This document shows, piece after piece, positions 59,463 through 63,663 of a stretch of 63,663 bases of DNA. Under the pieces are notes generated by a model. The model worked only from the letters and a program-made list of their open reading frames with translations. It was not told the origin of the DNA and ran no database searches. The position numbers were made by a program, and so were the translations under genes. Numbering within the stretch: position 1 is the stretch's first letter; each line of letters opens with the position of its first letter. Source of the stretch: CAYRYU01 sp964428355 (lineage in GTDB: Bacteria > Muiribacteriota > Ozemobacteria > Ozemobacterales > Ozemobacteraceae); NCBI GenBank assembly GCA_964428355.1, contig CAYRYU010000036.1, positions 1 to 63,663 of the forward strand. The letters run 5' to 3'.

Positions 59463-59850
59463 CGTCGCCTCCTGAAAACTGGGAGATAAAAACACAAAAT
59501 CCGCTGTCCGAGGGCATACGCGCGGATTGTTGGAAAACTACCTGAGAGATCAGTCGGAATCCCCCAAGGTGGCCCCCATCGCACTTTCGTGAAGATGGAG
59601 ACCCCATAGACAGATGGATGATACCATGCGTCTCCAAGAAATTGAAGCTGCCGCATATAGGTTGCCTGCCCCGAAATGATTGACACATTCCGCGCTCGGG
59701 ATCTAGACTCCATTTCCAAGTCCTGATGGGAAAAGAGCAAGGCCTTCGTTTTCTACATTTGCCTGCCCGGTAATTCCCCCGCGAGGGCTCGAAGGTGACC
59801 ACCAAGGCAAGAAGCCCCTCTCGAGCGCCATTGCCATGGGAGCCCGGATC
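59463..59850. other. gene-free stretch upstream of trxB
   Basis: No gene, tRNA or strong repeat seen. TTGACA at 59680-59685 starts a promoter-like sequence (listed separately). A ccaccaaggcaagaag-like run near 59800 recalls the low-complexity sequence at the window's left end. Confidence 0.5.
59680..59709 (+). promoter_or_regulatory. promoter candidate with perfect -35
   Basis: TTGACA 59680-59685 (6 of 6), 18-bp spacer, TAGACT 59704-59709 (4 of 6). It points at the small gene starting near 59851. Confidence 0.5.
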
Positions 59851-60321
59851 ATGATCGACACTTCATACGCCTATGAATCTCTCCGCGACCGCCCGGAAAC
59901 CGTTCGAAAGGAGATAAAACGCATTCGGGAGGGGTACAAGTGGAAGGCGGATTCGCAGGTCGAGTTCCTCTCCCCGGGCCTCTCTATCTCACGAATTCTA
60001 GCGGACCAATGGTTCCCCAATTTCGGCCAGGCATTCGACATGAATTTGAAAGCCAGGTACCAGACCCGCGGAGTATCGATACTTGCAAGGCTCGTGAAAG
60101 CCTTCAGGAAGAGCGGGGAAGTCCCCTCGAGCCCCGCGCAATTGGAAAGTATGACCGGATCGCCGATCCCCCGCGACCTCTATTCGGAAGACAAGGCGGC
60201 CCCATGCAGGTTCATAGCCGAGGGCCGGACAATCACCCTCTATTCGTTGGGAATCGGCTCGAAGGACGACTCGGGTGACCCAGGGAAGGATTTCATCCTG
60301 TTCCGGGTCACGCTCGATTGA
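59851..60321 (+). CDS. short protein resembling the C-terminus of pseudopilin-like exported proteins
   Basis: About 156 aa from ATG 59851 (GGGAG 8 nt upstream); ATG 59836 is an alternative with no RBS. The C-terminal half, LARLVKAFRKSGEVPSSPAQL followed by PIPRDLYS...TITLYSLGIGSKDDSGDPG and FRV, follows the pattern 'lP.DPfsG...YS.G.DgkDDGG..DD' found at the end of many exported pseudopilin-like proteins. The usual N-terminal membrane helix and long ectodomain are missing, so this may be a decayed fragment or a shortened relative. Confidence is moderate. Confidence 0.55.
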   Translation: MIDTSYAYESLRDRPETVRKEIKRIREGYKWKADSQVEFLSPGLSISRILADQWFPNFGQAFDMNLKARYQTRGVSILARLVKAFRKSGEVPSSPAQLESMTGSPIPRDLYSEDKAAPCRFIAEGRTITLYSLGIGSKDDSGDPGKDFILFRVTLD

Positions 60322-60662
60322 ACCGCCTCTTGACGGAAGGGAACCTACCTTGCCGTTCGGCATGTTGAAGGAACTGGGCAGCTAACCTTGAGCAGCCTTT
60401 CCAGCGGCTCTATCGGCCGCGAAGCGTTCAGATGCGGACGATTCTTGACGAGGTTGTTCCCGGTGAGGCTCTTCTGACCATCGAAACCGGTATGGGGGGT
60501 TACGTTCAGTGGTCGACCTGGAACTGCTGTGCAGCCCCGCAACGCATGTCAACGCATTGACAGTAAGGTTGAAACGGGATATCCTTCCCCGGTTTCCCAG
60601 TCGCACCAGTTTCGATCTTTTTTGGCCACGTTCCCAACGACCGAGGGGAAAAGGGAAACCTC
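60322..60662. other. gene-free stretch before ABC genes
   Basis: 341 bp with no credible gene. The 3' part contains the promoter listed next. Short open frames lack RBS and have codon use unlike neighbours. Confidence 0.5.
60557..60585 (+). promoter_or_regulatory. sigma-70-type promoter for ABC exporter operon
   Basis: TTGACA 60557-60562 (6 of 6), 17-bp spacer, TATCCT 60580-60585 (4 of 6), about 78 bp before the ABC start codon. Confidence 0.65.
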
Positions 60663-62471
60663 ATGGCAGAACCTGCATCGAATCCTTCTATCGCGGACCA
60701 TTCCGAAGCGGCCCGAAGGATGGTGCGCGAGTATTTCTGGAAGTTCAAGAAGCCGCTCGGGCTTGGCGTTCTTGCCCTGGCATTGGTCGATGTCCTGGAC
60801 GTTCTCCCTCCCCTGATCATCCGGCAAGCCGTCAACGCCCTGGAAAAGGGAGAGGGATACACCGTTCTTCTCTGGATGGCGGTGGCTTTCCTCGTCGCAG
60901 CGGCTTTTCAGGGGCTTTTCAGGTATTTCTGGCGGAAGTATTTCATCGGGACAAGCCATCTGACTGCGTATGACCTTCGGGGTCGCTTGTACAAGCATCT
61001 TCAGGGGCTTTCCTACGCGTTTTTCAGCCGGTCGAAGACCGGGGACCTCATGTCCCGGCTGACCAACGATATTGACGAGATCCGGCAGATGTTCGGCATC
61101 GGGTTTCTCCTTCTGATGGATGCACTGTTCTACTTCATGTCGGTTCCTTTCATAATGCTGTGGATGTCACCGACCTTGACGATGTACGTCCTGATTCCCC
61201 TGCCCGCAATCCCGCTTTTCGTCGTGTATCTGGGGCGCTGGATACACGAGAGGTCGTTGAAAGTCCAGGAGCGGCTGGCCGACCTTTCCGCCAAGTGCCA
61301 GGAGAACTTCTCGGGAATCCGTGTGGTTAAGGCTTTTCGGAAGGAAGACGCGGAGATAAGGACGTTCGGAGCGCAGAACCGGGGGTTGCTGGGGGACAAC
61401 CTGCGTCTTGCGGCTCTGGAAGCCGGCTTTCACCCGGCCCTCGAACTTGCCATGGGAATCGGGATTTTCATGCTCATCTACTCCGGAGGCCACAGGGCGA
61501 TAACCGGAGAGATCACGATAGGGGACTTCGTGGCTTTCCAGGCCTACCTTTTGAAGATGGTCTGGCCCATGACGGCAATAGGGCTCACGATGAACCTCTA
61601 CCAGCGCGGGCTCGCATCGATGAGCCGGAGTGCCGAGATCCTGGCGGAAAAACCCGAGGTTTCCGATTCGCCCGGGGCTGAAAGTGACCATCCGATTCGG
61701 GGGGATATCGAGTTCCGGGATCTTTGTTTCTCATATCCCGGCGCATCCCAGCCTGCGCTGGACCATGTTTCCTTCCGTCTTCCAGCGGGAAGGACACTTG
61801 GGCTTGTGGGGCCGGTCGGAAGCGGGAAAACCTCCCTTCTGCATCTCCTTCTTCGGCTGTATGATGTTCCTCCCGGGAAGATCTTCCTGGACGGGCGTGA
61901 CATCCGGGAGTATCCGATCAAGAGTCTCCGGGAAGCTTTCGGCTTCGTACCCCAGGACAACTTCCTGTTCTCGGAAACCGTTTTCGAAAACATCGCCTTC
62001 GGTATGCGGGGAAAGCCCGATCCCGCCAAAGCCGAAGAATGCGCCAAAATCGCCCAGATCGCGGATGAAATTCACGCCCTTCCCGATGGGATGGAAACCC
62101 TGCTCGGGGAACGCGGGGTCAATCTTTCCGGCGGTCAGAAACAGCGCGTTTCCCTGGCCCGGGCGCTTGCCAGGGACCCGGTGGTTCTGATAATGGACGA
62201 TGCGACCAGCGCGGTCGATACCGACACCGAGGAACGGCTGGTGCGCGACCTGGCGTGGACCCTGAACGCCCGAACGGGAATCATCGTTTCCCACCGACTT
62301 GTCAGCGTCCAGCATGCCGACCTGATCGTCTATCTGAATGAGGGACGGGTGGTGGAGACAGGTTCCCATCAGGAACTGCTGGAAGCAGGCGGAGCGTATT
62401 TCCGGATGTGGGAAAAGCAGAAGATCAGGACCGAGCTCGAACTGGATGTGAAACCGGAGGCCCGGACGTGA
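60663..62471 (+). CDS. ABC exporter half-transporter (MdlA/MsbA-type)
   Basis: 602 aa. Six membrane helices in the first about 330 residues (type I exporter fold) and a C-terminal ATPase with Walker A GPVGSGKTS, signature LSGGQKQR and Walker B VLIMDDATSAVD. ATG 60663 lies just after GGGAAACC. With the next gene, whose start overlaps its stop (GTGA), it would form a heterodimer like MdlAB/BmrCD. Exported substrate (lipid, peptide or drug) unknown. Confidence 0.9.
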   Translation: MAEPASNPSIADHSEAARRMVREYFWKFKKPLGLGVLALALVDVLDVLPPLIIRQAVNALEKGEGYTVLLWMAVAFLVAAAFQGLFRYFWRKYFIGTSHLTAYDLRGRLYKHLQGLSYAFFSRSKTGDLMSRLTNDIDEIRQMFGIGFLLLMDALFYFMSVPFIMLWMSPTLTMYVLIPLPAIPLFVVYLGRWIHERSLKVQERLADLSAKCQENFSGIRVVKAFRKEDAEIRTFGAQNRGLLGDNLRLAALEAGFHPALELAMGIGIFMLIYSGGHRAITGEITIGDFVAFQAYLLKMVWPMTAIGLTMNLYQRGLASMSRSAEILAEKPEVSDSPGAESDHPIRGDIEFRDLCFSYPGASQPALDHVSFRLPAGRTLGLVGPVGSGKTSLLHLLLRLYDVPPGKIFLDGRDIREYPIKSLREAFGFVPQDNFLFSETVFENIAFGMRGKPDPAKAEECAKIAQIADEIHALPDGMETLLGERGVNLSGGQKQRVSLARALARDPVVLIMDDATSAVDTDTEERLVRDLAWTLNARTGIIVSHRLVSVQHADLIVYLNEGRVVETGSHQELLEAGGAYFRMWEKQKIRTELELDVKPEART

Positions 62472-63663
62472 GCGACAAGAGATCGTTCTTCCAGGAGGAC
62501 GAGGTCATCGGGAAGTTCTACGATGCCCGGCTTGTCCGGAGGCTTCTTCCCTTCGTCAGACCTCACCTAGTTCCGGCCGCGGTCGCAATTTCGATGGTCA
62601 TTCTCGGGATGGGCCTTTTCCTCGTCAATCCATACATCCTGGGACGCGTTGTGGACGATGGGATCACCCTTCGCGATTCGGCCGCGGTAACCCGCTTTTC
62701 GCTGATCTACGGATTGATCGAGTTGTTCCTTTTCATAATGGCTTACGGACAGAACTTCCTGTTGCAGTATGTCGGCCAGAAGGTGATGTTCGACATCCGG
62801 GAACGCCTGTTTTCACACCTGCAGCGTCTTCCGGTCCAGTTTTTCGACAAGAACCCCGTGGGAAGGCTTGTTACGAGGGCGACAAACGATGTCGCTGCCA
62901 TGGGGGAGCTTTTTTCTTCGGGGATAGTCGTGGTGATCGGTGATCTTTTCGTGATCCTTGGAATCATCGTTGCCCTGCTGCTGCTCAACCCTCTTCTTGG
63001 GGTTGCCACCCTTTCGACGATCCCTCTTCTGGTTTGGGCGGCCTATTTCTTCCAGAGCCGTATCAGGGAGGCCTTCCGGAATGTCAGGACACGTATAGCC
63101 CGTGTGAATGCCGCCCTTTCTGAGAACATTTCAGGGATGAGGATAATCCAGATCTTCAATCGGGAAAGCGACCGGGAAGCCCGGTTCGACGAACTGAACG
63201 CGGGCCATCGGGACGCCCAGTTCCAGTCGTTGTTCTATCACTCGCTGTTCACCCCGGTGGTTACGGTGATCAACGGTTTGACCATCTCGATCGTGCTGCT
63301 GCTGGGGGGGTGGATGGTCATGAAGGGCGAGATCAAGGTTGGCCTCCTGGTCAGCTTCCTTGCCTACGCCCAGCATTTTTTCTTTCCCATTCGGGATATC
63401 AGCGAGAAGATTACTGTCTTCCAGAGTGCGATGGCTTCGGCGGAGCGGGTCTTTGGGCTGCTGGACGAAGTTCCCGAAAAGGACTGGGATTCAGGAGATT
63501 CCCTGCCTTCGGTTCAGGGAAAGATCGTGTTCGAGGATGTCTCGTTTTCGTACATTCCGGGAGAGGCTGTCCTCAAGAATGTTTCCTTCACTGTTGAGCC
63601 TGGAACCTCGGTTGCCATAGTCGGCCATACCGGGGCGGGAAAAACCACCATCTCGTCTCTGCT
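62468..63663 (+). CDS. ABC exporter half-transporter, partial at window end
   Basis: 398 codons visible, cut by the window edge. GTG 62468 overlaps the previous stop by 4 bp. The N-terminal six-helix domain is complete (LFLVNPYILGRVVDDG, ISGMRIIQIFNRE and a long second half) and the ATPase begins: AIVGHTGAGKTT (Walker A) is the last block seen. Same family as the gene before it; the pair is a heterodimeric exporter operon of the MdlAB/BmrCD type. Confidence 0.88.
   Translation, partial: MSDKRSFFQEDEVIGKFYDARLVRRLLPFVRPHLVPAAVAISMVILGMGLFLVNPYILGRVVDDGITLRDSAAVTRFSLIYGLIELFLFIMAYGQNFLLQYVGQKVMFDIRERLFSHLQRLPVQFFDKNPVGRLVTRATNDVAAMGELFSSGIVVVIGDLFVILGIIVALLLLNPLLGVATLSTIPLLVWAAYFFQSRIREAFRNVRTRIARVNAALSENISGMRIIQIFNRESDREARFDELNAGHRDAQFQSLFYHSLFTPVVTVINGLTISIVLLLGGWMVMKGEIKVGLLVSFLAYAQHFFFPIRDISEKITVFQSAMASAERVFGLLDEVPEKDWDSGDSLPSVQGKIVFEDVSFSYIPGEAVLKNVSFTVEPGTSVAIVGHTGAGKTTISSL

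Overview
The window is about 60% GC bacterial chromosome from a scaffolded assembly with two 100-N gaps. It reads as a diderm-like, environmental heterotroph. Supporting this are a lipoprotein, class III-type prepilins, MsbA/Mdl-type ABC exporters, an acetate-type symporter, many exported proteins of unknown function and very long TPR proteins. No rRNA, tRNA, CRISPR array, phage gene or transposase was found. I cannot fix the phylum from the sequence; a little-cultured phylum is likely because most accessory genes match no family I recognise.

Layout. 1-5.3 kb (minus strand): rimO, pgsA and pgpA form an operon, followed by a DUF485 plus SSS-family (ActP-like) symporter pair. 5.4-5.7 kb: an 18-bp tandem repeat array around the first gap. 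5.8-9.1 kb (plus): a Cache-PAS-CBS-DUF294 signalling protein and a metallophosphoesterase. 9.1-22.1 kb (minus): an envelope/division operon, uppP, ftsK and two giant TPR proteins of 1613 and 1535 aa, joined by 4-bp overlaps at the first two junctions. 22.1-25.4 kb: a possible small RNA or attenuator, efp, a membrane-anchored proline-rich protein, and a gene-free stretch with several hairpins. 25.4-27.1 kb (minus): an M48 metalloprotease and a GNAT acetyltransferase. 27.3-38.2 kb: both subunits of ATP-citrate lyase, a large exported protein, a Tyr-Pro-Gly-rich exported protein, a 26-bp tandem repeat, an exported SecDF-P1-head-like protein, a FAH-family hydrolase and aconitase. 38.3-52.2 kb: a secretome island. 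It contains a HEAT/STAS/pseudopilin operon and several exported proteins; three exported proteins and one small lipoprotein share a Thr/Gly-rich linker next to an aromatic amphipathic helix. 52.3-56.2 kb: a signalling cluster of STAS, cNMP-binding/CpaE fusion, ODP-type metallo-beta-lactamase and SpoIIE/RsbU phosphatase. 56.3-63.7 kb: a methyltransferase, an EamA transporter, a small membrane protein, thioredoxin reductase and a two-gene ABC exporter cut by the window end.

How the genes may work together. ATP-citrate lyase and aconitase allow citrate to be cleaved to acetyl-CoA and oxaloacetate, as in a reductive TCA cycle or for acetyl-CoA supply; an acetate symporter lies elsewhere in the window. 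The 52.8-56.2 kb cluster has the parts of a partner-switching circuit (anti-anti-sigma protein plus phosphatase) joined to an apparent diiron oxygen-sensor fold and a CpaE-like ATPase, but no anti-sigma kinase is present. It lies downstream of the pseudopilin/exported-protein island, so a role in controlling surface structures or secretion is a reasonable but untested inference.

Both N-gaps are flanked by identical 55-bp sequence. Collapsing the second one restores an intact radical-SAM gene that overlaps its downstream neighbour by ATGA, so the gaps look like unmerged contig overlaps and not missing DNA.
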